Assembly: GCF_003987655.1 (NCBI RefSeq)
Contig: NZ_NGKC01000001.1
Span: 372,001 to 436,000 of the forward strand
DNA length: 64,000 nucleotides
Direction of reading: 5' to 3'
DNA from: Vagococcus acidifermentans
Lineage (GTDB): Bacteria > Bacillota > Bacilli > Lactobacillales > Vagococcaceae
Below the pieces are notes generated by a model. The model had not been told where the DNA came from. It did not search any database and was given only the letters and a program-made list of their open reading frames with translations. Of the stretch, positions 45,551 through 56,167 are shown piece after piece. How positions within the stretch are numbered: the first letter of the stretch is position 1; each line of letters begins with the position of its first letter. Position numbers and translations under genes: made by a program.

Positions 45551-46984
45551 ATGAACGTGTTATTTGCAGCTGCCGAATGCGCCCCGTTTTTTAAAACCGG
45601 CGGACTGGGTGACGTTGTAGGGGCTCTTCCCAAAGAGCTGGTCAGACAAAATCAGGAAGTCGTTGTGGTGCTGCCGTATTTTAAAAACCTGCCGGAACAC
45701 TACCGCCAGCAGTGCGAGCACGTGTTTGACTTTACGGTCAATGTCGGCTGGCGGCAGCAGTACTGTGGTGTGAAGCGCCTGGTTTACCAGAAAGTGACTT
45801 ATTATTTTATCGACAATCTCTATTACTTTGACCGCGACGGCATTTACGGTTATTATGACGATGGCGAACGCTTTGCTTTTTTCCAGCTGGCGGTAATCGA
45901 GCTGATGGAGCGGGTGGGTTTTATCCCGGACATACTGCACGTGCATGACTATCACACGGCGATGATTCCATTTCTGCTGAAAGAGAAATACCACTGGATT
46001 GAAGCTTACCGTTCCATTAAAACAGTGCTGACGATTCATAATATGGAATTTCAAGGGCAGTGCGACAGTCAGGTGCTGCCGGAATTGTTCGGCGTCGGCA
46101 CGGAGCGCTTTGTCGACGGCACCATTCGTTTCCACGACGGCATTAACTTCTTGAAAGCCGGCATCATGTATGCAGACCGTATCAACACGGTCAGCCCTTC
46201 TTATGCGGAGGAAATCAAGACACCTGAGTTCGGATTCGGACTTGACGGCATCTTGAGGGCGGAATCCGGCAAACTGTCAGGTATTTTAAACGGCATCGAC
46301 TATGATATCAATGACCCGGAAACGGATCCGCATATACCGGCGCATTTTTCAAGAGCAGACCTGTCAGGCAAAAAACAGAATAAAGACTATCTGCAGCAGC
46401 TGATGAATCTGCCTGTCCGTCCGGATACGCCGCTCGTTGCGGTTGTCAGCCGGCTGACGCGTCAAAAAGGCTTCCAACTGCTGGTTGATGAATTTGAAAA
46501 TTTGATGCAACTGGATTGCCAACTGGTCGTTCTGGGAACCGGGGATGCAGACTTTGAACAATTTTTCCGCTACATGGGTGACAAGTATCCTGACAAGTGT
46601 GCGATACGTATTCAGTTTGATGTGTCACTGGCGCAGAAAATCTATGCGGGAGCTGACATTTTTCTGATGCCGTCTGCCTTTGAGCCGTGCGGGCTGTCGC
46701 AAATGATAGCCATGCGGTACGGGACATTGCCGGTTGTTCATGAAATAGGCGGTTTAAAAGACACCGTCCAACCGTTCAATCCGGCGACCCAAACGGGTAC
46801 CGGCTTCGGCTTTGCGGCGTTTCAAGGTTTTTACATGATGCACGCACTGACACTTGCCATCAATACCTTCTTGTCAGACCAGCCGCTATGGCTGCAGCTG
46901 GTTGACCAGGCGATGGCGCGTGATTTTGGCTGGACGAGGTCTTGCGAAGACTATCTGGCACTGTACCGCGATGCATTGAAATAA
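45551..46984 (+). CDS. glgA: Glycogen synthase (ADP-glucose)
   Basis: A 477-residue GT5 glycosyltransferase that extends glycogen from ADP-glucose. The ADP-glucose motif KTGGLGDVVGALPKEL is at residues 16-31; the second domain carries VVSRLTRQKGFQLL and FLMPSAFEPCGLSQMIAMRYGTLPVV with the E-x7-E type catalytic region. AAGGAAG and AAAGG precede ATG 45551. Confidence 0.95.
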   Translation: MNVLFAAAECAPFFKTGGLGDVVGALPKELVRQNQEVVVVLPYFKNLPEHYRQQCEHVFDFTVNVGWRQQYCGVKRLVYQKVTYYFIDNLYYFDRDGIYGYYDDGERFAFFQLAVIELMERVGFIPDILHVHDYHTAMIPFLLKEKYHWIEAYRSIKTVLTIHNMEFQGQCDSQVLPELFGVGTERFVDGTIRFHDGINFLKAGIMYADRINTVSPSYAEEIKTPEFGFGLDGILRAESGKLSGILNGIDYDINDPETDPHIPAHFSRADLSGKKQNKDYLQQLMNLPVRPDTPLVAVVSRLTRQKGFQLLVDEFENLMQLDCQLVVLGTGDADFEQFFRYMGDKYPDKCAIRIQFDVSLAQKIYAGADIFLMPSAFEPCGLSQMIAMRYGTLPVVHEIGGLKDTVQPFNPATQTGTGFGFAAFQGFYMMHALTLAINTFLSDQPLWLQLVDQAMARDFGWTRSCEDYLALYRDALK

Positions 46985-47003
46985 TGATAGCAGCAACAAT
47001 TGC

Positions 47004-47035
47004 CCGGGCTACCCAGTGGTGAACTGGTAGCCCGG
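47004..47035 (+). other. Intercistronic hairpin between glgA and glgP
   Basis: CCGGGCTACCCAGT (47004-47017) pairs with ACTGGTAGCCCGG (47023-47035) with one bulged C and a 5-nt loop. No T run follows. In an operon gap of 86 nt this may be an RNA-processing or stability element separating the phosphorylase message from the synthesis genes. Confidence 0.55.
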
Positions 47036-47070
47036 AAGTTGTATCGCAATAAAGGAGAAAATAGATAATA

Positions 47071-49491
47071 ATGAAGATGACAAAGGAACAATTTATCACG
47101 CAATTTAAAAAACGTTTAAGTGAAAAATATGCTATGGGCGTAGAGGATGCTTCGCCGACTGAGCTGTACAATACACTTGGTTCGCTGATGCACAGTGCTT
47201 ATTCATCAGACAGACACCATACGTGGCGGCAATATTTGTTGAATAAGCAAAAACAGGCGTATTATTTTTCCATTGAATTTCTGCCCGGTAAATTAATGGC
47301 CAGCAATTTACTGAATATGGACTGGCTGGAAACAGTGGAAGAAGGCTTGGCTGAACTGGGCATTGACTTGGCGGATTTGACCGAGGTCGAACAGGACATG
47401 GCCTTAGGAAACGGCGGCCTGGGCCGTCTCGCTTCCTGTTTTATGGATTCGATTGCCTCTTGTGGGCTGCCGGGTAACGGCAATGGCATCCGCTACGAAT
47501 ACGGCTTGTTTAAACAGAAATTCATTGACGGGCACCAGGTCGAGCTTCCGGATGACTGGTTAAGCACTGGTAATGTTTGGGAAGTCAGAAAAGACAGTAA
47601 AGCCGTAGATGTTTGCTTTTACGGGCAAGTTCATCTTGAAGAAGACGCAAACGGCAAGTTAAAACCTGTCTATAAAAATCAGCAGGTTCTGCGGGCAGTG
47701 CCTTACGATACCGGAATGATTGGTTATAAAAACAATATCGTGAACAACATGCGCCTCTGGTCTGTGGAAATCCCCAACTCGGAGGAAAGTAAGTACCGCA
47801 GTCTTGAGGAACGACGGACGATTGAAGATTTAACCGCAGTGCTATACCCGGACGACTCCAATGCCAAGGGCCAGATGACCCGTTTGGCACAGGAGTACTT
47901 TTTCGTGTCAGCTGGTATTCAAAGCATCGTCAGATATTACCACACTCTCAAAGAACCGATTCATCGGATTCATGAGTACGTGGCTATTCATATCAATGAT
48001 ACCCACCCGGCGCTTTGTATTCCTGAGTTTATGCGCATCATGCTGGATGAAGAAGGAATGTCATGGGAAGAAGCGTGGGCGGTGACGCTCAAAGTGATGA
48101 GTTATACCAATCACACCATCATGGCGGAAGCGATGGAGAAGTGGCCGATCGACATGCTGAAACAGCTGTTGCCGAGAATCTATCAGATTATCGAAGAGAT
48201 TGACCGCCGGTTTGTTGAAGAAACAGAATTGAAAGTCCATGACCGCAGTATTATCGACCGGACACGAATCATTAATCACAATCAGGTTCACATGGCTCAC
48301 TTAGCGATTATCGGAAGTCACAGCATCAACGGTGTAGCGAAGCTGCATTCGGAGCTGTTGAAGACAGTCGTTCTCCATGATTTTTATTCACTGTATCCTG
48401 CTCGTTTTAACAATAAAACCAACGGCATTGCTGAGCGGCGCTGGCTGCAGCTGGCTAACCGGCCATTATCTAGCGTGCTCGACAAGACTATCGGTACCAG
48501 CTGGCGGGACAATCCGGAAGATCTCCAGCAACTGTTGAATTATCAGGATGATCAGAAAGTACTAAACGCATTAGCAGCGGCTAAACGGCAAAACAAAGAA
48601 AACCTGGCGGCATTGATCAAAAAAACACAGGACATCACTGTGTCACCGGATGCAATTTTTGATGTGCAGATCAAACGGCTGCATGCGTATAAACGCCAGC
48701 TGCTGAATTTGATGCATATCATCAAATGCTATCAGGACATCAAAAACAATCCGGATAGTGAGTTTTATCCGCGAGTCTTTATCTTCGGAGCAAAGGCCGC
48801 GCCAAGCTACGCGTACGCTAAAACAATTATCAAATGTATCAATGAAACGGCCAATCTGGTCAATAATGATCCGGACGTAAAAGACCGTCTGAAGATTGTG
48901 TTTCTTGAAAACTACAACGTGTCACTGGCAGAAGTGATTATTCCTGCCGCAGATGTCAGCGAACAGATTTCTTTGGCATCCAAAGAAGCATCTGGCACCA
49001 GCAACATGAAGCTGATGCTGAACGGTGCTGTGACCATTGCTACGCTGGACGGAGCAAACATTGAAATCCGTGATGCTGTCGGGGAAGAAAATATCAATAT
49101 TTTTGGTATTACCGAGCAAGAGGTATACGACTACTATGAAAGCAATACGTATTCAGCGGTGTCCTATTTTGAGAAAGACCCTGTTATCAGACGCGTGCTT
49201 GAGGCATTTATCGACGGCACGATACCGAATATTCAATCGGAAGGACGCGAAGTGTTTGATTCGCTTATCCGTTATAATGACGAATTTTTCGTACTCCGGG
49301 ATTTCGAATCCTATGTGAAAGCACAGGAGAAAATAACCGAATGTTATAAAGATAAGCGCAAATGGCAGAAAATCAGCCTGATTAATATCGCCAATGCCGG
49401 TGTGTTTTCAGCAGATGAAACAGTTAAGCGCTATGCAGACGATATTTGGCAGATTGAGCCGGTAACTGAATACAGCAGCAAGAAGGGTTAA
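47071..49491 (+). CDS. glgP: Glycogen/maltodextrin phosphorylase
   Basis: An 806-residue GT35 phosphorylase that releases glucose-1-phosphate from glycogen. ALGNGGLGRLASCFMDS near residue 110 and IHINDTHPALCIPE are conserved, and the cofactor lysine is in EASGTSNMKLMLNGA near residue 650. Length is normal. GGAG occurs 13 nt before ATG 47071, a long spacing; ATG 47077 is even farther. Co-transcribed with the synthesis genes, so synthesis and breakdown share regulation, as is usual in lactic acid bacteria. Confidence 0.95.
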   Translation: MKMTKEQFITQFKKRLSEKYAMGVEDASPTELYNTLGSLMHSAYSSDRHHTWRQYLLNKQKQAYYFSIEFLPGKLMASNLLNMDWLETVEEGLAELGIDLADLTEVEQDMALGNGGLGRLASCFMDSIASCGLPGNGNGIRYEYGLFKQKFIDGHQVELPDDWLSTGNVWEVRKDSKAVDVCFYGQVHLEEDANGKLKPVYKNQQVLRAVPYDTGMIGYKNNIVNNMRLWSVEIPNSEESKYRSLEERRTIEDLTAVLYPDDSNAKGQMTRLAQEYFFVSAGIQSIVRYYHTLKEPIHRIHEYVAIHINDTHPALCIPEFMRIMLDEEGMSWEEAWAVTLKVMSYTNHTIMAEAMEKWPIDMLKQLLPRIYQIIEEIDRRFVEETELKVHDRSIIDRTRIINHNQVHMAHLAIIGSHSINGVAKLHSELLKTVVLHDFYSLYPARFNNKTNGIAERRWLQLANRPLSSVLDKTIGTSWRDNPEDLQQLLNYQDDQKVLNALAAAKRQNKENLAALIKKTQDITVSPDAIFDVQIKRLHAYKRQLLNLMHIIKCYQDIKNNPDSEFYPRVFIFGAKAAPSYAYAKTIIKCINETANLVNNDPDVKDRLKIVFLENYNVSLAEVIIPAADVSEQISLASKEASGTSNMKLMLNGAVTIATLDGANIEIRDAVGEENINIFGITEQEVYDYYESNTYSAVSYFEKDPVIRRVLEAFIDGTIPNIQSEGREVFDSLIRYNDEFFVLRDFESYVKAQEKITECYKDKRKWQKISLINIANAGVFSADETVKRYADDIWQIEPVTEYSSKKG

Positions 49492-49493
49492 TT

Positions 49494-51323
49494 ATGACAG
49501 ATGTTTATTACAACTCATGGGAATCATCCTGCAAGACACCGTTTGGCGCCGTTGCCGCGGGTGAGCCGGTAACGTTCCGCATCCGGTGCGCGTTAAAGAA
49601 TATCAACCGCGTGTTTTTAATCATTTACAAGGAAGGCACTCCGCCGCAGACATTGGAGATGCTGAAAGAAACAGTGGACAGTTACAGCGTTCATTACCGC
49701 CCGCAAAAGGGGTTGTACTTCTATTATTTCCAGTTTGACCAGGAAACAGAAAGCGGCGTGAAACTTTATTATTACGGACGCGCCGGGAACAGCGGCACCG
49801 GTGAATTGGTGGACAATCATAATTTTTTGGCGCACTATCAGCTGACTTGTTACGAAGGGGCGGACAAGGCGCCTGACTGGTACCGCGAGGGGATTGCGTA
49901 TCAAATATTTCCTGACCGTTTTTTCAATGGCAACCCTGATAACCGTGTCAATCATCCTAAGAAAAACACGTTTATTTACGCGACACAGTGCGATGAGCCG
50001 ATGTATATCAAAAATGCTGCGGGCGAAATCGTGCGTTGGGATTTCTTTGGCGGCAACCTGCTGGGCATCAAAAAGAAAATCAGCTATCTGAAAGAGCTGG
50101 GAGTCAGCATCATTTATTTGAATCCGATTTTCAAAGCATCCAGCAACCACCGTTATGACACTGATGATTACTTTGAAATCGACCCGATGCTTGGCACCAG
50201 GGAAGAGTTCGTGTCGCTGGTGGAGGCTCTCCATCAGGCAGGTATCCGGGTCATTTTGGACGGAGTGTTCAGCCATGCGGGCTGGAACAGCCGCTACTTC
50301 AACCGCAACAAGCAGTACGGCGAGACGGAAGGGGCGTACAACAATCCGGAAAGCCCGTATTATGACTGGTTCATTTTTCAGGAGTATCCGGATAAGTATA
50401 CGTCGTGGTGGAACATTCAGGATTTACCGGAGTTCAATAAACATGACCCTCATTTCCAGCAGTTTATTTATGGTGAAGCAGACAGCGTACTGTCAGAGTG
50501 GACTCCGCTGGTCGACGGCTGGCGGCTGGATGTGGCAGATGAGCTGCCCGATTTCTTTATCGAACAAATCAGAAACCGCCTGGCTGTCTATCCTGATAAG
50601 GTGCTGATAGGGGAAGTTTGGGAAGATGCGTCGAATAAAATTTCTTACAATCAGCGCCGCCAGTATATTTTAGGCGGACATCTGAACGGTGTGATGAATT
50701 ACCCGCTGCGGCGCGGCATCATCAATCTTTTGCTGTGCAAGGAAACACCGGAGACAGTCGCCAGCCACTTGATGACGTTGCAGGAGAACTACCCCAAAGA
50801 GGTGTTTTACAACAGCTTCAATAATCTGGGGACGCATGATACAGAGCGAATCTTGACGATGCTGAACCTCGACAGGGAAAAACTGGATTTGGCACTGGGT
50901 TTTATGTTCATGATGCCGGGAGTGCCGTGTATTTATTATGGCGATGAAGCCGGGCTGACTGGCGGCAAAGACCCTGAAAACCGGAAATTTTTCCCGTGGG
51001 GAAGAGAGAGCAAGAGCATTTACGCACTATTTAAAAAATGGGTGACCGTCAGACAAACGCAGCCGGCAATCCAGACGGGCGACTTGTCGCTTTGCTACTG
51101 TAAAGACATGCTCGGTCTGATTCGTTACACTGATGATGAGTTTGTGTGCTACATCATGAATCCGACAGATACGGTACATACCATCAATTGTCACCATCTG
51201 ACGTTTTTGCGGGAAGTGCCTTTCAATCAGAAACAGTTGGCCAACCTGCTCGAAGGTCAAATCGTGTTTGCCAAAGATTATTATCTGGTGTCCGGCAAAC
51301 TTGACGGCAAATCATACAGTTAG
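49494..51323 (+). CDS. GH13 alpha-glucan hydrolase (neopullulanase/amylopullulanase type)
   Basis: A 609-residue cytoplasmic GH13 protein: no signal peptide, N-terminal CBM34-like beta domain (about 1-130), then the barrel from YREGIAYQIFPDRFFNGNP. Catalytic residues: D346 in DGWRLDVADELP, E374 in LIGEVWED, D449 in NLGTHDTERIL. The insert and spacing fit the GH13_20 group that trims alpha-1,4 and often alpha-1,6 linkages. Starting 3 nt after glgP, it probably debranches or shortens the limit dextrin left by the phosphorylase. Exact specificity cannot be read. Confidence 0.88.
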   Translation: MTDVYYNSWESSCKTPFGAVAAGEPVTFRIRCALKNINRVFLIIYKEGTPPQTLEMLKETVDSYSVHYRPQKGLYFYYFQFDQETESGVKLYYYGRAGNSGTGELVDNHNFLAHYQLTCYEGADKAPDWYREGIAYQIFPDRFFNGNPDNRVNHPKKNTFIYATQCDEPMYIKNAAGEIVRWDFFGGNLLGIKKKISYLKELGVSIIYLNPIFKASSNHRYDTDDYFEIDPMLGTREEFVSLVEALHQAGIRVILDGVFSHAGWNSRYFNRNKQYGETEGAYNNPESPYYDWFIFQEYPDKYTSWWNIQDLPEFNKHDPHFQQFIYGEADSVLSEWTPLVDGWRLDVADELPDFFIEQIRNRLAVYPDKVLIGEVWEDASNKISYNQRRQYILGGHLNGVMNYPLRRGIINLLLCKETPETVASHLMTLQENYPKEVFYNSFNNLGTHDTERILTMLNLDREKLDLALGFMFMMPGVPCIYYGDEAGLTGGKDPENRKFFPWGRESKSIYALFKKWVTVRQTQPAIQTGDLSLCYCKDMLGLIRYTDDEFVCYIMNPTDTVHTINCHHLTFLREVPFNQKQLANLLEGQIVFAKDYYLVSGKLDGKSYS

Positions 51324-51326
51324 CGT

Positions 51327-51356
51327 TTGAACACCGCTGGTGACTAGTGATAGAAT
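51327..51356 (+). promoter_or_regulatory. Promoter of the universal stress protein gene
   Basis: TTGAAC (51327-51332) and TAGAAT (51351-51356) with an 18-bp spacer. No terminator for the glycogen operon is visible in this short gap. Confidence 0.55.
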
Positions 51357-51377
51357 AGAATTAGGGAGGCGATGTCA

Positions 51378-51818
51378 ATGTCTGAATTGTATCAACATAT
51401 TTTAGTTGCAGTAGATGGTTCCGACTCAGCAGATGCCGCATTTGAAGAAGCTGTGGCAATTGCCAAAAAGTACCATGCCATGTTGTATGTTCTTTATGTA
51501 AACGAAGTCACAAGCAGGTTTTTGGGAGATTTCAACATTATCACGGACAAGATGCAAAGAGCGTTGGAAGAAGTGGCAGAGAATAAGGTCAATCAGTGCC
51601 TGCAGCGGGCAGTGGAGCTGGGGCTGACTGACATCAAGACATTTATCAAACACGGTTCGCCTAAAACATGGATTGTGGATTTTGATGAATCAAAAGGGCC
51701 AATTGATTTAATCGTCATGGGGGCGACTGGTGTCAGCGGCATTGAACGGGTTCTGGCCGGGTCGACGACGACCTATGTGGTGAACCATGCCGATTGCAGT
51801 GTCTTAGTTGTAAGATAG
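51378..51818 (+). CDS. Universal stress protein, UspA family
   Basis: A 146-residue Rossmann-like protein. HILVAVDGSDSADAAFEEAV at the N-terminus and the C-terminal nucleotide loop MGATGVSGIERVLAGSTT (the G-x2-G-x9-G-S/T pattern) show the ATP-binding UspA type. ATG 51378 is better spaced from GGGAGG than ATG 51372. It stands alone between the glycogen operon and aconitase. The role in stress survival is known for the family, not specific here. Confidence 0.92.
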   Translation: MSELYQHILVAVDGSDSADAAFEEAVAIAKKYHAMLYVLYVNEVTSRFLGDFNIITDKMQRALEEVAENKVNQCLQRAVELGLTDIKTFIKHGSPKTWIVDFDESKGPIDLIVMGATGVSGIERVLAGSTTTYVVNHADCSVLVVR

Positions 51819-51837
51819 CTAAAAAATAAGTAGTTAT

Positions 51838-51881
51838 GAGCCATATGACGCCAGATTCAACTGGTTGTCATGTGGCTTTTA
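51838..51881 (+). terminator. Terminator after the universal stress protein gene
   Basis: AGCCATATGAC (51839-51849) pairs with GTCATGTGGCT (51867-51877) with one wobble, an inner CCAG/CTGG pair, and a TTTT tail. Confidence 0.8.
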
Positions 51882-51925
51882 CTGAGGACGGACAGCACGT
51901 GACAATCGGATTAGAAAAAGATTAA

Positions 51926-51954
51926 TTTACAATTAGAAAGCAAACAGGTATACT
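51926..51954 (+). promoter_or_regulatory. Promoter of acnA-icd
   Basis: TTTACA (51926-51931) and TATACT (51949-51954) with a 17-bp spacer, 31 nt before the acnA start. Confidence 0.8.
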
Positions 51955-51985
51955 ATTGCATATGAGACTGTAGAGGAGTGAACGC

Positions 51986-54685
51986 ATGTCAACCTACCAT
52001 GATAAAAGCAAACAAACGTTGATGTTTGATGGAAAGCCGCTTATTTATTTTAGTTTATCCCGTGCGCTTCAGGGCACGGGTGTTTCTGTCGACAAATTGC
52101 CTTACACGATACGTATTTTATTGGAGTCGCTGCTGCGGCAGGAAGACGGTATTGATATTACGGAAGAGCACATCACGGCACTGTCGCACTGGCAGCCGGA
52201 CAAGCAATCCGGCGAGATTCCGTTTAAGCCGGCCCGTGTGATTTTGCAAGATTTTACAGGTGTCCCGGCCATTGTTGATTTGGCTTCAATGAGAGAAGCA
52301 CTGGTAAAATTAGGCGGCAGTCCGGAACAAATCAATCCGGAAGTCCCTGTCGATTTAGTCGTCGACCATTCGGTTCAGGTGGATGCGTTTGGGACAGAAC
52401 AGGCTTTGGCGACGAACTCGGCGCTGGAGTTTCAACGGAACAAGGAACGGTATGAATTTTTAAAATGGGCCCAGACAGCTTTTTCAAATTACCGCGTGGT
52501 GCCGCCGGCTACCGGCATCGTTCACCAGGTCAACATCGAGTATTTAGCTGATGTCGTGACGACCAGAGAAACGGCAGACCATGAGCGGCAAGTATTCCCG
52601 GACACTGTGTTCGGAACAGATTCCCATACGCCGATGGTCAATGCGCTGGGCGTGTTGGGCTGGGGAGTCGGTGGCATTGAGGCGGAGGCCTGCATGCTGG
52701 GTGAGCCGTCTTATTTTCCGGTTCCTGAGGTCATAGGAGTGCGCCTGACAGGCAAGCTCGGACCGGGTGCAACGGCTACCGATGTTGCTTTAAAGGTCAC
52801 GCAAGTCTTGCGCGAAAAGAAAGTGGTCGGCAAATTCGTCGAATACTTTGGCGAAGGCATCCGCAGTCTGACGCTGGCTGACCGGGCAACGATTGCCAAC
52901 ATGTCGCCGGAAAACGGCGCAACATGCGGCTTTTTCCCGGTTGATGATGAAACCTTACACTATTTGACCTTGACTGGCAGAGACGAACAGCAAATCAAGC
53001 TGGTCGAAACATATTTGAAAGCTAATGACTTATTTTATGACGACTCGCAGCAGATTGCTTATTCTGATATCATTACCATTGATTTGACAGACATTGAAGC
53101 CAGTTTGGCCGGACCGAAACGGCCGCAGGATTTGATTCTTCTGCCGGAGATGAAGCAGGCGTTTCAGTCATCAGTGACAGCTCCCGAGGGTAATCTGGGT
53201 TTTGGACTGCCTGAGTCGGAACTGACAAAATCGGTATCGTTCCAGCTGCATGGGACTGATGCGCAGCTGCAGACAGGCGACTTGGCAATCGCCGCTATTA
53301 CCAGCTGTACGAACACCTCCAACCCGTATGTGATGCTGGCGGCGGGACTGCTGGCGCGTAACGCGGTAGCCAAAGGGCTGACAGTGCCGGATACGGTGAA
53401 AACGTCTCTTGCGCCTGGTTCGCAAGTTGTCACGGGCTATCTGACTGATGCCGGCCTGATGCCCTATCTCGAGGCACTCGGTTTCAATGTGGTAGGCTAC
53501 GGCTGCACGACTTGTATTGGTAATTCCGGGCCGCTGGAGCCGGAAATCGAACAAGCGATTCGCGACAATGATTTGCTGGTGGCATCAGTCCTGAGCGGCA
53601 ACCGGAACTTTGAAGGACGGATCCATCCGCTCGTGAAGGCCAATTATCTGGCCTCGCCGCCGCTGGTGATTGCATACGCGCTGGCAGGCAAAGCGGCTGT
53701 TAATTTGAAAGAGGAACCTTTAGGCAAAGATCAGGAAGGTCAGCCTGTTTATCTGGCAGACATCTGGCCTGATGCCCAGGAAATCAATCAGCTGATTGAA
53801 CAATTTGTCACACCGGAGATTTTCCGGACTTATTATGCAGAAGTATTCAATGCAAACGAGGACTGGAACCAGATTGTGACGATTGATGAACCAGTTTACC
53901 AATGGGATGATGACTCGACATATATTGCCAATCCGCCATTTTTCGACAATATGTCAGAAGAAGCAGGCGAGCTGTCCTCATTGCAGGGCTTGCGTGTACT
54001 GGCTAAATTCGGCGACTCGGTCACAACTGACCATATTTCACCAGCCGGCGCGATCGGCATGCGTTCGCCAGCCGGCAAGTATTTGCAGGAACGCGGCGTT
54101 GCGCCGAAAGATTTCAACTCATTCGGGTCGCGGCGCGGTCATCATGAAGTCATGATGCGCGGTACATTTGGCAATATCCGGATTCGCAACCAGATTGCCC
54201 AAGGCACAGAAGGCGGCGTGACGACTTACTGGCCGACCGGCGACATTATGCCGATGTATGACGCGGCAATGGCATACAAGCAGGCCAACACCGGACTGGT
54301 GATTTTAGCCGGCAACGACTACGGTATGGGTTCTTCCCGCGACTGGGCGGCCAAAGGCTCAAAATTACTTGGTGTGCAAGCAGTTATCGCCAAGAGCTAT
54401 GAACGTATTCACCGTTCCAATTTGGTGATGATGGGTATCCTTCCGCTGCAATTTGTGCCGGGAGAAGATGCAGACAGTTTAGGACTGACCGGAGAAGAAA
54501 CGTTTGCGGTAGAGCTGCCGGATACGCCTGAACTGAACGAAAAAATCACTGTCACAGCAACAGCCCCTGACGGAACCAGCAAGGAGTTCCAGGTGATTCT
54601 GCGTTTCGATGCCCAATCAGATATCCGCTACTATCAGCATCAGGGGATTCTGCCGATGGTTATTCGGAAGAAACTGCAACAATAA
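51986..54685 (+). CDS. acnA: Aconitate hydratase
   Basis: An 899-residue 4Fe-4S enzyme that isomerises citrate to isocitrate. Iron-sulphur cysteines are in [14 protein letters not shown] and in [34 protein letters not shown] and the C-terminal swivel-domain motif [19 protein letters not shown] are diagnostic of the AcnA/IRP type. GAGGAG precedes the start by 7 nt. It is followed 36 nt later by icd; a citrate synthase gene, often third in this cluster, is not in the window. Confidence 0.96.
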   Translation: MSTYHDKSKQTLMFDGKPLIYFSLSRALQGTGVSVDKLPYTIRILLESLLRQEDGIDITEEHITALSHWQPDKQSGEIPFKPARVILQDFTGVPAIVDLASMREALVKLGGSPEQINPEVPVDLVVDHSVQVDAFGTEQALATNSALEFQRNKERYEFLKWAQTAFSNYRVVPPATGIVHQVNIEYLADVVTTRETADHERQVFPDTVFGTDSHTPMVNALGVLGWGVGGIEAEACMLGEPSYFPVPEVIGVRLTGKLGPGATATDVALKVTQVLREKKVVGKFVEYFGEGIRSLTLADRATIANMSPENGATCGFFPVDDETLHYLTLTGRDEQQIKLVETYLKANDLFYDDSQQIAYSDIITIDLTDIEASLAGPKRPQDLILLPEMKQAFQSSVTAPEGNLGFGLPESELTKSVSFQLHGTDAQLQTGDLAIAAITSCTNTSNPYVMLAAGLLARNAVAKGLTVPDTVKTSLAPGSQVVTGYLTDAGLMPYLEALGFNVVGYGCTTCIGNSGPLEPEIEQAIRDNDLLVASVLSGNRNFEGRIHPLVKANYLASPPLVIAYALAGKAAVNLKEEPLGKDQEGQPVYLADIWPDAQEINQLIEQFVTPEIFRTYYAEVFNANEDWNQIVTIDEPVYQWDDDSTYIANPPFFDNMSEEAGELSSLQGLRVLAKFGDSVTTDHISPAGAIGMRSPAGKYLQERGVAPKDFNSFGSRRGHHEVMMRGTFGNIRIRNQIAQGTEGGVTTYWPTGDIMPMYDAAMAYKQANTGLVILAGNDYGMGSSRDWAAKGSKLLGVQAVIAKSYERIHRSNLVMMGILPLQFVPGEDADSLGLTGEETFAVELPDTPELNEKITVTATAPDGTSKEFQVILRFDAQSDIRYYQHQGILPMVIRKKLQQ

Positions 54686-54721
54686 AGTGAAACTGACAAT
54701 ACGGGAATAGGAGCTGAAATA

Positions 54722-56002
54722 ATGACAGGAGAAAAAATGACAATGGTTGACGGGACGCTGGTCACACCTGACCGCCCGGTTATTCCATTTATTGAAGGAG
54801 ACGGCACAGGGCCGGATATTTGGCGGGCAGCGAAGAGAGTTATCGATGCGGCTGTTGCCAAAGCGTATCAAGGCAGCAAAGAAATCGTCTGGAAAGAAGT
54901 GCTGGCGGGTGAGAAAGCATTCAACCAGACAGGCGAATGGCTGCCTCAGGCAACCCTTGACACAATCGAGCAATACCTGATTGCCATCAAAGGGCCTCTA
55001 ACTACACCAATCGGCGGAGGAATCCGTTCGCTGAATGTGGCGTTGCGTCAGGAACTGGATTTGTACGTGTGTCTGCGCCCGGTGCGCTACTTTAACGGCG
55101 TGCCGTCGCCTGTGAAACACCCTGAAAAAACCGACATGGTGATTTTCAGGGAAAATACAGAAGACATTTATGCCGGTATCGAGTTTGCAGCAGGGACAAA
55201 AGAGGCTGACACACTCATTGCTTATTTGAAAGAAACCTTCGGCGTCAGCAACATCAGATTTCCGGAAACCAGCGGGATAGGTATCAAGCCGATATCCAAA
55301 GACGGCACGGAAAGACTGGTCCGCAGTGCGATTCAATATGCGCTAGACAATCAGCGCACCTCCGTGACACTGGTACATAAAGGCAATATCATGAAGTATA
55401 CAGAGGGTGCCTTTAAACAGTGGGGCTATGACTTAGCGGAAAAAGAATTCGGCGATGCCGTCTTCACATGGCAGCAATATGATCAAATCAAGGCTGAGCA
55501 AGGCGTCGAAGCGGCGGATGCCCAGCAGGCAGAAGCGTTGGCATCCGGTAAAATTTTAGTCAAAGATGCGATTGCAGATATTTTCCTGCAGCAGATTTTG
55601 ACACGTCCAGACGAATTTGACGTGATTGCAACGATGAATCTGAACGGCGACTATATTTCAGATGCGCTGGCGGCACAAGTCGGCGGGATCGGTATTGCTC
55701 CAGGTGCCAACATCAACTATGTGACAGGCCATGCGATTTTTGAAGCCACACACGGGACCGCCCCTAAATATGCCAACTTGGATAAGGTCAACCCGTCGTC
55801 TGTTATTCTTTCCGGTACACTGATGCTGACCCATATCGGCTGGCAGGAAGCAGCAGATTTAATTACCAAAGCTATTGAGCGGACGATTGAAAACAAAACA
55901 GTGACATACGATTTTGCCCGTCTGCTTGACGGTGCAACAGAAGTCAGCTGTTCCGGTTTTGCAGATTTAGTCATCGAAAACATGGACGAGCTGCTGAAGT
56001 AA
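54722..56002 (+). CDS. icd: NADP-dependent isocitrate dehydrogenase
   Basis: A 426-residue enzyme that converts isocitrate to 2-oxoglutarate, the carbon skeleton for glutamate. [16 protein letters not shown] near residue 20, [20 protein letters not shown] with the substrate serine, and [20 protein letters not shown] are as in the Bacillus enzyme, to which it looks very close. ATG 54722 fits the N-terminus of homologues (GEKMTMVDG) and has AGGAG 8 nt upstream; ATG 54737 also has a site and remains possible. Confidence 0.95.
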   Translation: MTGEKMTMVDGTLVTPDRPVIPFIEGDGTGPDIWRAAKRVIDAAVAKAYQGSKEIVWKEVLAGEKAFNQTGEWLPQATLDTIEQYLIAIKGPLTTPIGGGIRSLNVALRQELDLYVCLRPVRYFNGVPSPVKHPEKTDMVIFRENTEDIYAGIEFAAGTKEADTLIAYLKETFGVSNIRFPETSGIGIKPISKDGTERLVRSAIQYALDNQRTSVTLVHKGNIMKYTEGAFKQWGYDLAEKEFGDAVFTWQQYDQIKAEQGVEAADAQQAEALASGKILVKDAIADIFLQQILTRPDEFDVIATMNLNGDYISDALAAQVGGIGIAPGANINYVTGHAIFEATHGTAPKYANLDKVNPSSVILSGTLMLTHIGWQEAADLITKAIERTIENKTVTYDFARLLDGATEVSCSGFADLVIENMDELLK

Positions 56003-56023
56003 CCAGATAAACGCCTCACATCA

Positions 56024-56067
56024 GATGCCTCCCCGAATGCTTAGCTGTCCGGGGAGGCACTTTTTTT
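56024..56067 (+). terminator. Terminator of acnA-icd
   Basis: GCCTCCCCG (56027-56035) pairs with CGGGGAGGC (56050-56058), then ACTTTTTTT. Confidence 0.92.
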
Positions 56068-56080
56068 GGTGTGTTTGGAG

Positions 56081-56109
56081 TTGTCTAATGCGTTTGAACG
56101 GATTATAAT
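56081..56109 (+). promoter_or_regulatory. Promoter of the LOG-family gene
   Basis: TTGTCT (56081-56086) and TATAAT (56104-56109) with a 17-bp spacer. Confidence 0.75.
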
Positions 56110-56167
56110 AAACGCTGTAGTGATGAACTGACAGAAAACAACACAGTGAGTAAAAGGGTGTGAACTG

